Below are positions 8,373 through 17,545 of a DNA stretch of 64,000 nucleotides, one piece after another. Each line of letters opens with the position of its first letter. Within the stretch, counting starts at the first letter, position 1. Made by a program: the position numbers and the translations under genes. A model generated the notes under the pieces. It made no database searches and had not been told where the DNA came from. It saw only the letters and a program-made list of their open reading frames with translations. The stretch comes from Diploptera punctata (lineage: Eukaryota; Arthropoda; Insecta; Blattodea; Blaberidae): NCBI GenBank assembly GCA_030220185.1, contig JASPKZ010007303.1, positions 1,178,001-1,242,000 on the forward strand, in the 5' to 3' direction.

Positions 8373-8678
8373 TGTGAAATTGAAAAATCTGCAATTGCTG
8401 CACATAGTTTATTAGAACATCATAAAATTGGAAGAGAAGCTAAACTTTTAAAACAAGTAGAGAAACCTTTGGAATTGACAGTTTGGGAAAAAATATACAT
8501 TCAGAAAAACAAAAATAGATCAATGAATTTTGATATCCCTAACGAAATTACATTGATTTTGAAGTTCATAAATTCAACCATAGATGGCAGCACTGAAGAT
8601 GGCAACAATAGAATAGTTGACGGCCGAAGAATTTCGTCAGTCGGATTTATGGCTGACGATGAACATGACTATGTTTGA
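8373..8678 (+). pseudogene. PLE GIY-YIG endonuclease, C-terminal fragment
   Basis: The open frame reads EIEKSAIAAHSLLEHHKIG, KLLKQVEKPLELTVWEKIYI, then a basic KNK and MNFDIPNE, ending at the stop that overlaps the hammerhead. The AAH..E.H, WEK.YI and N (LLN-like) residues match the second half of the GIY-YIG domain of Penelope-like proteins. The GIY-YIG motif itself and all reverse transcriptase motifs are missing, so this is a 5'-truncated copy. Related fragments lie at 13561-13774, 22960-23275, 39650-39880 and 41690-41850. Confidence 0.75.
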
Positions 8679-8693
8679 AATCGCGATATCATG
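8648..8693 (+). ncRNA. type I hammerhead ribozyme, complete core
   Basis: TATGG / CTGACGA (8653-8659) / helix II / GAAA (8677-8680) / loop CGCG / ATA ending 8688 / TCATG. Identical to the copies at 4598 and 8164 over the core. It overlaps the stop codon of the endonuclease ORF fragment. Confidence 0.78.
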
Positions 8694-9210
8694 GAAGCAT
8701 GAATCCTATGAGATGAGTTGTAAACAATATGTTCTCCGATGAATTTAATGATTATACCTCATAATGTTTACTTCCCAACATTAATTAAATATATAAGATA
8801 TAGGTTTGGATGTTGGTGATTGTGTTATCAGGGAACCTTTCTTCGCAAGGAGATCGGCTGCTTCATTTCCCAGGATTCCACAATGTGATGGAATCCACAG
8901 TAGCATGATTTCTTTGCCGTAGTTATGGGGTTGTAGTATCATGTCATAACATTGTTTAGAGTCGTGTGTGTTTGGGTGACGGATTGATTGAAGAGCTGCT
9001 TTTGAGTCTGACAGGAGAACTAATCTGGAGAAGTTATCTGATCTTGTTAAGAGGTTTTAAGTGATGTTTTTATAGCATAAATCTCACCGTTGAAATGTGT
9101 TGTTCTTCTTCCAGCATGACAGTAGAAAGAGAAGAGGGGGCACGTTCTTCCTGCACCAGCGCCATTTTCAGGATCTGATAGTGAGCCATCTGTATAGACA
9201 TGGAGTCATT

Positions 9211-9407
9211 AATAAATTAATGAGTCATTTTAACATCTTACCTCATATTTCCGGTAGTCATAATGGCGGTTGAAAATGAATGACAAGATCATTTGAAAAC
9301 TATAGTTACCGTGTTTGATAAAACATGAAATATGAGGTAAGATGTTAAAATGACTCATTAATTTATTAATTAAGAACCTCATAATGGTTTCCCAATTTTA
9401 ACTTTGA
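9211..9407 (+). mobile_element. PLE foldback copy with 11-bp duplication
   Basis: Hairpin arms contain ATCTTACCTCATATTTC / GAAATATGAGGTAAGAT; the tail on the right has ACCTCATAATGG and TTTCCC. ATGGAGTCATT (9200-9210) and ATGGAGCCATT (9408-9418) flank it with one mismatch. Inserted in the RNase H LINE. Confidence 0.8.
9266..9312 (+). ncRNA. hammerhead ribozyme relic
   Basis: Helix I GCGG/CCGT, core TTGAAAA (two changes from CTGANGA), helix II GAATGA/TCATTT, GAAA, and the palindrome AACTATAGTT leading to a TTA site. The fold is recognisable but the core is damaged. Confidence 0.45.
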
Positions 9408-9661
9408 ATGGAGCCATTAGTTTTTAGGATTTCTGGTGTGGATAGTCTCTATGGCTGTATTCTTCAGGAAAGTGCTGTTGCATTCTGTTTTTTTTTTTTT
9501 GTTGATTTTTACAGTTAGATATAAGTTGCATGGGATTGATTTAAAATGTGCTGAATTAATTTTAGATAGAATTATTCTCGGTTTGTTGAAATATCAAATG
9601 TCTGTTCCAGTTCCTTTACTTTTCCAATAACCGAAGAACTTGTAAATCATATTGTCTACAC

Positions 9662-9844
9662 CAGAGGTCCTCAAACTTTTTTTATTCCTACCTTTCTAAT
9701 ATTGAATTTTTACAAATGCATCAACATCTGATGAATTTTTGTCGGCTGACACAGTGCTACTCACTTTTGTTTTTTCTGATATGGACCCCTTGAAGGTCAG
9801 AGTTGACCCCTGGGGATCGACGTAGACCACTTTGGGAATGACTG
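9662..9844. mobile_element. hAT-type MITE
   Basis: Ends CAGAGGTCCTCAAAC and, inverted, CAGTCATTCCCAAAGTGG, flanked by GTCTACAC / GTCTGCAC (8 bp, one mismatch) at 9654-9661 and 9845-9852. Terminal sequence and 8-bp duplication fit hAT elements. Confidence 0.65.
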
Positions 9845-9970
9845 GTCTGCACCAAAATGCATTTTATGCAATCACTCAAAGGAAGAAATGAATAACGAAC
9901 ACCTATACAAATAAGATTTAAATTAAAATTCTTTATACCTCACCTCATATCCAGTTTTCTAATTATATCA

Positions 9971-11416
9971 TCATCATCATCATCATCATGAACAAATTCG
10001 TTTTAGGCCATGTGGCCTGTACGGTAAACCTAGCGAAGATGGTCTTGATCTTTCCACCGATGTTTTGGTCTTCCTTGGTCCCTATGTCCAGTTGGGGTAT
10101 ATTGGAATGCCAATTTTGGAAGTCTATTTCTTGCCATTCTTCTGAGATGATTTTTCCATTCTTGTTGGTATCTTTGGATATCTTCATTTAAACTTGCTAC
10201 TCCTAGTTTTCCTCTGATAGTAGTGTTCCTTTGGTGATCCAGTCTATTAACTCCTAACAATGATCGTAAGAAGCGCATTTGGCTTACTTGAAGTTTATGA
10301 GAGTTTCTTTTATTTAAAATCCAAATTTCACTTCCGTATTTTAGAGCAGCTTTTGATGTGACGTTATGTAATCTTAGTTTTGTCTCTGTCCTCATCTGTT
10401 TACCAAAATGTCTTCGTATTACCCCATTCATTTTATTATATTTTTGTAATTTTGAATCAATGTCACTCTTATACTCTGCAAATACACTTCCTAAGTAAGA
10501 GAAATCTGACACTTGTTCTATAATTTTTCCATCAATCTCAATTTTCACCCGTTGTATGTTTTTTCCACACATTGCCATTGTTTTGGATTTTGATGTGGAA
10601 ATTTTCATATTATATTTGCTGGCAATTTTGAATAATTGATATGCTGCTATTTGTAAGCTATCTTCGGAATCTGATAATATTATTTGATCATCAGCATATA
10701 ATATTGTTTGAATTATTTTATTCCTAGTTATTGAAATTCCACTGTTTACTGTTTGTTTCCATTCTTGCACTATTCTGTTAATATATATATTAAATAAGAG
10801 TGGAGATAGTCCACATCCTTGTCGAACACCTTTGCCTGTGTTTATGTGTTCTGTTATTTCTCCATCTGGTAATTTAATTTTGATTTTAGAATTTTGATAT
10901 AAGCTTTGTATGGCTCGTATTACTTGTGAGTGTATATGTTCTTCATGCAGTATCTGCCAAAGTTTATCTCGGTTTACATTATCATATGCCTTTTCATAAT
11001 CTATGAATAGTATGTACAGTGGGAGATTAAATTCTCTCCTTTTTTTTCCATAATTTGTTGCAGGGTAAATATTGCATCTATAGTGCTCCTCCCTTTTCTA
11101 AATCCACATTGTTCTTCTTCCAAAATGTTTCAGTACTTACTGATAACTTATTTTTAATTATGTTGGCATATAATTTAGATGCAGTTGGGAGTAAGGTAAT
11201 GCCTCGGTAGTTATCACATTTGTTTTTCTGACCTTTTTTATGTATATTAATTACTAGACCCGTTTCCCAATCCGTTGGAATATTAAGACAATGCCAAATA
11301 TTGTTAAAAAGTTCTAATAGTTTCTCTTTCAAGGCAGTTCCTCCATACTTAAAAAGTTCTAAATTTAAATCATCTAAACCTGGACTTTTCCTGTTCTTGG
11401 CCTTCTTTAAAACTTC
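9971..11416 (-). mobile_element. 5'-truncated LINE with (ATG)n tail, 14-bp duplication
   Basis: TTCTAATTATATCA is duplicated at 9957-9970 and 11417-11430. On the minus strand the reverse transcriptase can be followed through one frame break: KNRKSPGLDDLNLELFKYGG, NYRGITLLPTASKLYANIIK, LFIDYEKAYDNVN, GVRQGCGLSPLLFNIYIN, LYADDQIILS, then the C-terminal segment ending in GRPKHRWKD. The catalytic motif is YADD. The endonuclease domain is missing. The tail is an ATGATG repeat. Same broad type as 54300-55345. Confidence 0.8.
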
Positions 11417-11609
11417 TTCTAATTATATCAGTATCTAATTATATCTAATTATATCAGTTTCAAAACTTATGTTGTTTCATCTTCAGTAATATCTCAACCG
11501 ATGTTATGTTGTTTAGGAAAACTGCTTCTTACTCCCTCTGTTGGTGGACTGATGAACCTCTGAATTTGATCAATTCTGAAGATATTACTGAAGCTGAAAC
11601 CACATAGAT

Positions 11610-11733
11610 AAAAGATATATTAGAAATGAAAATTGGAAATTGGCCAGTCTGTACCCAGAATAGATCCAGGTGGAGAAAAATTGTTGAGGAGGCCAAAACT
11701 TCAATGAGGTTGTAGTCGCCTACTAAAGAAGAA
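11610..11733 (+). mobile_element. LINE 3'-end insertion, 14-bp duplication
   Basis: GAAACCACATAGAT flanks it (11596-11609, 11734-11747). The 124 bp match the last part of the LINE at 39065-39648 (AAGATATATTAGAAATG ... GTAGTCGCCT.CTAAAGAAG) with a GAAGAAG tail. Confidence 0.75.
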
Positions 11734-11863
11734 GAAACCACATAGATTTTGAAACCAGTATAATTAGAAGACTGTATATGAAGTGAGGTATAAAGAATTT
11801 TAATTTAAATCTTAAATTAAACCTCATAGTGATTTTTCCTAAAAAAGTTCAACCTAGACAAAT

Positions 11864-12275
11864 GTACTGCCATTAAACAGGAAACATCTAAAATTTCAAA
11901 ATATTGGAGAGCAAGACTGCTAAGGGCTCATGTTAAATACAGCAGATTAGATATCAATTATTATTTAATAAGTTTTGAGTGGAGATAAAAAATGCAATTG
12001 GTTTTCATTGGAACACACACACACTCAATTTTTCTTCATTCAATCTCAAGTCATTATTCCGGAAGTCAAGGTACACACACACATTCTTACTCAGTCTCCA
12101 TCTTCCATCACCATATTGTGTTTTTGTGATAATGTTGTTGAGCACTAAGCGATAAATTGTAATGTTGTAAACAATTTTACATATAAATCAATGGGAAGTT
12201 TGCAATTCTTAGGGCAATAAATTAATTATCATAAATATTTTGAATTTACATTTGCCAATGGTAAAATAAAATCTG
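11864..12275. other. mostly unassigned; short LINE fragment at its left
   Basis: At 11865-11975 the + strand reads KISKYWRARLL, like the minus-strand LINE end near 7780. After that only short CA-rich tracts (12010-12100) and AT-rich sequence are seen. Confidence 0.3.
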
Positions 12276-12473
12276 TCCATTGAATGTGTAGAGAAGCTGT
12301 TCGAAATAAATCATCTATGCAGGAGACGGGCAAAAACGCACAACCAATGAGGCCACAGAAGAAAGTGCAGTATGGAGAACAGATCACGTGACATTACTCA
12401 TTTCGCTCTTAATCTTCAAGTGAAAAAGATATCTAAACAGAAAACCGGCAAATTTCTCTACACATTCCATGGA
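12276..12473. mobile_element. MITE with 20-bp terminal inverted repeats
   Basis: TCCAT(T/G)GAATGTGTAGAGAA occurs at the left end and inverted at the right end, differing at one base. About 198 bp, no coding sequence. No clear duplication, so superfamily undecided. Confidence 0.5.
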
Positions 12474-12664
12474 TGATCTTTAGTTGTGGATGGTCTGGGA
12501 TTGGGAAGTAGAAAAATCTTCATCTCTCCATATCTAGTGTAAAGCTGGCTTGTATGGAGAAAAAAATAGATTTCAAATTTTAAATTTATTAGTAATATCA
12601 ATTTGTTTTGATAAAAAATGTATTATTTTGAAATAGTGCACTAATATAAAATATTATTTGGATT

Positions 12665-12862
12665 TAATTAAAATTACAGGAAACACTATGAGGTATTTAC
12701 ATTAATGAATGAGTTGGAGAAAATGCTTTAATATCTCACTTCATAAAGTTGCGTGTCTTGATACCGGTTTCAAAAGTATAGTATTACTTCTATCTTCAGT
12801 CAAATTCCAACTCATGAGGTTATGAGGTGAGATGTTAAAGCATTTTCTCCAACTCATTCATT
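12665..12862 (-). mobile_element. PLE foldback copy with about 13-bp duplication
   Basis: Tail at left (AGGAAACACTATGAGG), hairpin arms with GAGTTGGAGAAAATGC. ATATTATTTGGAT flanks the left and ATATTATTTTGGAT the right, one base longer. A second copy with internal loss is at 23510-23665. Confidence 0.7.
12757..12804 (-). ncRNA. type I hammerhead ribozyme, complete core
   Basis: Minus strand: helix I TTTGA/TCAAG (five pairs), core CTGAAGA (complement of 12793-12799), one unpaired T, helix II AGAAGTA/TACTTTT (seven pairs), GAAA, helix III on the palindrome ACCGGT, cleavage after GTA. One of the best-preserved copies by base-pairing. Confidence 0.78.
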
Positions 12863-13257
12863 AATATTATTTTGGATATTTATTTTTCTTTATCTGGTAA
12901 TTTTAATATTTTAAATTATTTGTATTATTATTATTTTTGTTTTTGTTTTACATCTTAATATAATTTATGGTTGTATCTTAATGAAGTAATGGGTATTGTA
13001 CTTTTTTTTAGGTCGCTGCATTGGCCAAATGGGTTCCTGGTCTTTTAGTTACTAATAATTGTGGAACACTTTTGAAAGAAAATTAAAAATGGGAGAAATG
13101 AGACTACATGAATCTTAAAATTAACAAAAAAAAGGTTCATTAATAGTTATGAGTAGAGATCCGTGAAAGTGGTTTCATTTTTAGGGAAAATTCATTTTAA
13201 AATTTCAAGATTTCGATGTTATTGGGAATTTGGCGGTGTTATTTTAAAAAAATGTAA

Positions 13258-14056
13258 ATTTTTTGGCTAGACCTATGGTAGTGAAGCATGGACACTAAAA
13301 AGACAATATGAAAGCAGAATAACGGCTTATGAAATGAGATTCATGCGCAGAACAGCAGGTTACACCAGATGGGATCGGAAAAGAAACACTGATATATTAA
13401 AAGAATTGAAGACTACGCCAATTTTGGAATATATTAAACAGTACTAACTAATATTTGAGTTTGTATTTTTTAACATTCTTACCTCATATGTTTATTTTGT
13501 TGGACGATTGTTTCAAAGCTCATGTTTGGACAGAGAAACACAAAATAGATATAAATACAAAATTATTAAAACAGTTGAAAATGCCAATGCCCTCACAATG
13601 TGGGAAAAAATCTATATACATAAGAACAAGGAGAAAATTATGAACTTTGAAATTCCTGGAGAAAGGAGCCTCATTACCAAGTTCTTTGGAACACAGATCC
13701 AGGGCCGACAACTTGAAGAAAAGAAAAAACCAGTTTGTGAACAAGCTGAAAATGAAGCAATAGCTTTGAAATGATCGTCCAACTAAATAAACATATGAGG
13801 TAAGAATGTTAAAAAATACAAACTCAAATATTAAATGAAACCTCATAATGTAACTTCCTAATGATTTTAAAAAAAGTACCAACTAAATTGGAAACACCAT
13901 CTTGAAAGAATGTGTTCAAATCGGATCCCCAAAGCTGTTTATAATTATATACCAAGAGGATGAAGATCTCTGGGCCGTCCTATGAAACGCTGGAGGGAAA
14001 ATTTTCTATAGGATTTAACAGCATTGGCTAATACTTGGAAGGAAGAAGAAGAATGT
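13258..14056 (+). mobile_element. LINE 3' end split by a PLE
   Basis: The halves 13258-13451 and 13875-14056 join to give YGSEAWTLKRQYESRITAYEM, KRNTDILKELKTTPILEYIK, then the NWKHHLERMCSNRIPK segment and a GAAGAAGAAG tail. Matches 50766-51326 and the minus-strand copy at 54300-55345. Confidence 0.75.
13452..13874 (+). mobile_element. PLE with ORF remnant, 12-bp duplication, inside a LINE
   Basis: AGTACTAACTAA / AGTACCAACTAA flank it (13440-13451, 13875-13886); the unbroken target is seen in the LINE copy near 51150. The + strand frame reads TMWEKIYIHKNKEKIMNFEI and continues through RSLITKFFGT. The right-hand hammerhead at 13746-13780 has CTGAAAA in place of CTGANGA; the inverted left arm keeps GAAAC-AATC-GTC. 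Confidence 0.85.
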
Positions 14057-14060
14057 AAAT

Positions 14061-14340
14061 TTGAGTCTTTTTAATCCTAGTTTAGTATATGTTGTTTTCA
14101 AATGCTGGGCCTTGGCACCGAAGCCATTAGCATTCTTGCTCTCCAATATTTCTATATGGTGGATCCAACATCTGTGTAAGTCCTCCTGCGTTCCATTGGA
14201 GAATTTTAAAGATGTTCTGTATATGACATCCTGCAGATGTCCCCACCCGGAGATCCGAAAAGGGGACTGTTTTACCTCCGGAAAATTTGTCTGAAGGATT
14301 TGCATTGTTCAGCATAAATGTAACCGTTTTTTAAGAGGGC
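14061..14340 (-). pseudogene. LINE ORF2 start fragment
   Basis: The minus strand reads FKILQWNAGGLTQ, the usual opening of I/Jockey/R1-type ORF2 endonuclease, preceded by a separate frame that may be the end of ORF1. It stops after about 60 codons. The following 14340-14456 is GC-richer and unassigned. Confidence 0.5.
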
Positions 14341-14601
14341 ACCAATTTTTTATTTGTAATGGTGGTTACATCACCCACTCACGTAAACCCCCAGTATGAC
14401 TGGAGGGCCACACATGCCGTTGGTTAATTGGTCCATCGGACCTTGCCGGGAGGGAGTTTAGTATATTAAATCCAATAAGAATGATATATCCAGTAGTTTA
14501 AGGTCAACTTTTAGCTTGTACAATTGATATTGATTTTAATACTCTAAAATGCATAAAATTTTAATCATAGTCACTAATTTGTAAGCAAAATTTACCTTTT
14601 A

Positions 14602-14919
14602 AGAAAAAGCAACCATGGTGATTATCTCTGCATTCTCAGGTTTCAATCTCCGCCTTCAATCACTCACCACAACACCATACTGAGAAATAGATCTTTCTGA
14701 GTCCACATTTGAAGTTGGATACTAGATAGCTTCAAGAGATGTCTTGACAAACTCGGTATACTCTTCCCTCAAAGAGCAAATCATTTTGAAAATATCTACA
14801 TGGGTACACGCTGGTCGTTTCAACTCTTCTTTAATGAGGCCTTGGAGAACAACATAGTCTTCGTAGAATTTAGAAGATTCAATGGCACTTGCATAAAACA
14901 ATTTCTTCAATTCCACCAT
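14602..14919 (-). pseudogene. hAT transposase C-terminal fragment
   Basis: Minus strand: MVELKKLFYASAIESSKFYE... then, past a stop and frame breaks, SNVDSERSISQY, SD.RRRLKPEN and EIITMVAF. The VDSERSxSQY and RLxPEN residues are the hallmark of the hAT dimerisation domain. Catalytic region absent. Agrees with the termini and 8-bp duplication of the surrounding element. Confidence 0.7.
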
Positions 14920-15061
14920 GGCAGTTAAAAAGAAAATGGAATCCGAAAACAGTGTTTAAAAATGCATTATGAAAATTTTGCGAATAGAACATAAAAAATC
15001 CCCAGAATTTGTTGAAAATTTTGGTGTTATTTCGCATTATCATAGGATTTTGTGTTATTTT

Positions 15062-15412
15062 ATAATAATAATTTTATTGCAGCCAAATAGCCAGGATTAA
15101 AGTAAGATACATTTTTAATTTACATTTTTGCATATTAACAAATTTTCTTTGTTCTTTTTGTGCATAGCTCAATGTGATATTGGTCACATGTTTTTTCGCA
15201 TAGCATACATTTACAGTCTATATTTGGTTCATGGAATTTTTTGTTCTTGCATATCAGGTGGTGGAATCCATGGATTGCCAGCTTAGTGATGACGTGTCTC
15301 ATTTCGAAATTTTCTTTTGTCCACGCACGGTCCACCATGTAGGTGCTGTAGAATTCTGAGTATATTTCTTCTCTTTTTCTATTCAGTGTTGCTAGCAGCT
15401 TCTCAGATGCGC
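15062..15412 (-). mobile_element. LINE C-terminal insertion with 15-bp duplication
   Basis: ATTTTGTGTTATTTT at 15047-15061 and 15413-15427 brackets a minus-strand fragment with a (TTATTA) tail. It reads KLAIHGFHHLICKNKKFHEP, then a zinc knuckle CKCMLCEKTCDQYHIELC. A relative sits at 26758-27239. Confidence 0.8.
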
Positions 15413-15560
15413 ATTTTGTGTTATTTTGCGATTCATAAATGCTTTTTTGCTTTTTTTGAGGTTTTAGGAAGTGGAGTTAAGAAGTGATATAAGAAAATTA
15501 CAAAATTAGAGCATTTCACATTATCGCGACTTGCGAATTTCACGGATCTCTAGTTATGAG

Positions 15561-15820
15561 GCTTCAACATGAAAACAGTATTAATTGCAGTTACTGTTAC
15601 ATTTTAAAATATCTGTACTTCATACAAGTTGTAATTATGTAATTGAAATAAGACATCAGTGTGTGAGTGTTATATCAAAGTATAAAATATAGGAGATGCT
15701 GAAAAGTATCTTTTATTATTGCTACAACTACTATTTTTAATGTGTATCATTGGAAAACATTTAATTCTGTGTGAATAACTTCTACTATTATAAATTAATT
15801 TTTGTAATAAAATCTTATAT
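15561..15820. other. no feature recognised
   Basis: AT-rich spacer between the hAT element and a PLE; no open frame or repeat family seen. Confidence 0.4.
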
Positions 15821-15832
15821 ATAAAAATGAGT

Positions 15833-16069
15833 TATATTTAAATTAATATTGGGAAGTAAACATTATGAGGTTATATCATTAATAGTGAGTGTAGAATATA
15901 TTTTTAATGACTCACCTCATATGATCTAAAATTTCTTTGATACCGGCGGTTTCAGACTATCTTGTCCATGACTGAAGAGGGACAAGATATTGTCTGAAAC
16001 CGCCGGTATGAAAGAAATTTGAAATCATATGAGGTGATTCGTTACAAATATATTCTACACTCACTATTA
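15833..16069 (-). mobile_element. PLE foldback copy with 12-bp duplication
   Basis: ATAAAAATGAGT at 15821-15832 and 16070-16081. Tail at the left (GGGAAGTAAACATTATGAGG); hairpin with ACCTCATATGATC arms and a hammerhead on the + strand arm. Confidence 0.85.
15969..16011 (+). ncRNA. type I hammerhead ribozyme
   Basis: Core CTGAAGA (15972-15978), helix II GGACAA/TTGTCT with loop GATA, GAAA (15996-15999), helix III on ACC...GGT, cleavage after GTA (16008). Helix I is TGA/TCA in the opposite arm but TGA/TGA here, so this arm has one damaging change. Confidence 0.62.
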
Positions 16070-16075
16070 ATAAAA

Positions 16076-16184
16076 ATGAGTGTCTGTGAGTCTGTCTGTT
16101 CTTTATGGACTCAAAAACTACTTGACCAATTTAAATAGGAATTTTACCATCATTTAGAGAATTTTTTTAGGAAATTAACATATA
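16076..16184. repeat. GTCTGT-rich dispersed repeat end
   Basis: Begins with a GTGTCTGTGAGTCTGTCTG tract and the phrase ACTCAAAAACTAC. No coding content; it seems to be the target in which the PLE and the following retroposon inserted. Confidence 0.35.
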
Positions 16185-16575
16185 TAACTTACTTCTTCAT
16201 TACGTGTATCCATTGCATACTTATGCTGTAAGTTGCAAAGGGGCAGCATTTGAACATGCAGGTTATGTGGGCATTCAAGGTGAGTGTCCACGAGGTTAAA
16301 AGAAAGAGGTAAAGGAAAGACAGAAATGAACCCTTCGGCCTCGAATATTCTAATGCCATCAGGGTTGAAGAAAACAAGAGGTCAGGCAAGGTTGACTGGA
16401 CAGGAAAGTAAAAAAAGAGGGATGTGATACTAGAAAAGGAAGAATTACCAGATCGGTTAAAGATAAAAGTAAGGAGCAAAACAAAAGTAAGTGGAAGCAA
16501 TGTTTTGCTCAGCTTGGGCACCTTGTGGTCGCCATCCACATATCCCCTAGATGAGGACCCCTGAGGGTTTTAACA
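16185..16575 (-). mobile_element. retroposon head, same family as 6594-7006
   Basis: On the minus strand it starts CCTCAGGGGTCCTCATCTAG and continues for about 390 bp, longer than the homologous head at 7006. No LINE tail is visible at 16185, so this copy has lost or never had the 3' part. Possibly the 5' untranslated region of a LINE. Confidence 0.5.
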
Positions 16576-16599
16576 TAACATTTCATACATCTCATTGAT

Positions 16600-16910
16600 G
16601 GATAAATTAGTATAATTTTTCTCTTCACATATAAATTATCCATCATTGAGATGTATGAAATGAATAATAAAAACATTGAAAGAGGCCGTATTGGCTTTAT
16701 AATGTAATATAAAATTCTCAATAAAAAATCTTCTTAATAAAGAAGCCGCCATTTGCAAGATCGAAACAACGGTTTCGTAGCATTTGGCATTCGGGAATTA
16801 ACAGCATATATAAGAGAAAAATTTATGTTTAGATTGGCCTAGAAAGCCAAAAGTCCTGGGTTCTAACCCCAGTCTGAGAGTGTAATTTTTCTCTTCAAAT
16901 ATAATATATA
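16600..16910 (+). mobile_element. tRNA-containing element, decayed
   Basis: In + order: CTCTTCACATATAAATT, a GGCTTTATAATG tail-like motif with TTCTCAAT, a GCCGCCATTTGCAA leader with ATATATAAGAGAAAAATTT, then a shortened tRNA-like block (about 16825-16885) and TTTTTCTCTTCAAATAT. The D-arm is missing. Confidence 0.55.
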
Positions 16911-17545
16911 ACATACTATGGTACATACCATAGCTAAAAAAAAAGTGCATTGGTGCACTGAAAAAGTAACTTTTTTATGCTTAAATGGCTTAAGCAGTTT
17001 AAACTATAACAAATACACCAAATTAATGTACACAGAATAGATTATCTAAAAACATTTTTACAAAAAAAGTCCATGACAGCATAGTTAATCTTTTATGGAT
17101 AACTCAAAATAACCATTTTTGTCTTTTAGCTCATTGATGTCAAGAAGATCAGGGTTAGTAGATTCTCGGGCAATGTGGGGTATCTAAAAATAATTAAGAT
17201 ATACATTTATAATTTTTTTCTTTTTACTTATTCAACTAATATAAAATTATAGAATATTCACCTGAAAGGTCCGTCTCCTCAACTTAATTAATCATTTAAC
17301 TGTAGTGCTTTCGTGCCGATGATGGGACAAGTCCCGAAAGCGCTACAGTTAAATGATTAATTAAGTTGAGGAGACGGACCTTTCAGGTGAATATTCTATA
17401 ATTTTATATTAATCTTGAATAAACCTCAACGGAACACATCATGAATATTATAAAAGTTGATTATTCAACTAAACATAAAAACATAATTTATTTAGGCGTA
17501 CCAGCGCATACCAGTTGTTAGCTAGTTTGTTATATAATAATGATA
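16911..17545 (-). repeat. dispersed repeat 'Q', split by a PLE
   Basis: The minus strand shares the GGTGTATTTGTTATGG, TTTAGGCAGCGTAAGCC-like and TGATGTCAAGAAGAT segments with 58940-61110. The PLE at 17240-17460 splits it; 17473-17545 holds the continuing end (TTAGGCGTACCAGCGC). Confidence 0.6.
17240..17460 (+). mobile_element. PLE foldback, CCTCAACGG-tail family, 12-bp duplication
   Basis: TTATTCAACTAA at 17228-17239 and 17461-17472. Arms contain TCCGTCTCCTCAACTTAATT; the tail is ACCTCAACGGAACACATC, different from the main families. CCGATGA at 17316 and GAAAG-CG-CTA follow, but helix I is broken in this copy. Confidence 0.85.

Larger units (their letters stand above)
8120..8790 (+). mobile_element. 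PLE with GIY-YIG ORF remnant, foldback arms, 14-bp duplication
   Basis: ATATAAGATATAGG is repeated at 8106-8119 and 8791-8804. Inverted arms of about 230 bp flank a unique middle. The right half carries the end of the endonuclease ORF, a hammerhead and the tail with ACCTCATAATG / TTCCC. The left arm is an inverted copy of the 3' region without the tail. This copy shows how the short hairpin copies derive from coding PLEs. Confidence 0.9.
7632..9653 (-). pseudogene. LINE with RNase H domain, split by two PLE insertions
   Basis: Minus-strand pieces at 9419-9653, 8805-9199 and 7745-8105 are in the order expected for the end of an I/Jockey-type ORF2. The middle piece reads an RNase H domain: LSDPENGAGAG, the GEIYA glutamate, SDSKAALQSI, and WIPSHCGILGNEAADLLAKKG with frameshifts. 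The last piece has a zinc-knuckle C-terminus (CILCN...EHHNNC). PLEs at 8120-8790 and 9211-9407 interrupt it, each with its own duplication. The stretch 7640-7735 looks like PLE coding relic. Not functional. Confidence 0.7.
9913..11851 (+). mobile_element. PLE copy expanded by two LINE insertions
   Basis: Left arm ends at CACCTCATATCCAG and the right arm plus tail (ACCTCATAGTG, TTTTTCCTA) lies at 11750-11851. ACCTATACAAAT / ACCTAGACAAAT flank it (9901-9912, 11852-11863). A LINE fills 9971-11416 and a LINE 3' end 11610-11733. What remains at 11431-11609 and 11748-11780 includes hammerhead-like GAAAC segments, decayed. Confidence 0.75.
13154..15552 (-). mobile_element. hAT transposon remnant with 8-bp duplication and nested insertions
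   Basis: Terminal inverted repeat TAGAGATCCGTGAAA at both ends, flanked by GTTATGAG at 13146-13153 and 15553-15560. The minus strand at 14602-14919 encodes the hAT C-terminal dimerisation region. LINE and PLE insertions have swollen it. AT-rich stretches between them (14456-14600, 14940-15046, 15428-15540) are the element's own non-coding sequence. Confidence 0.85.
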
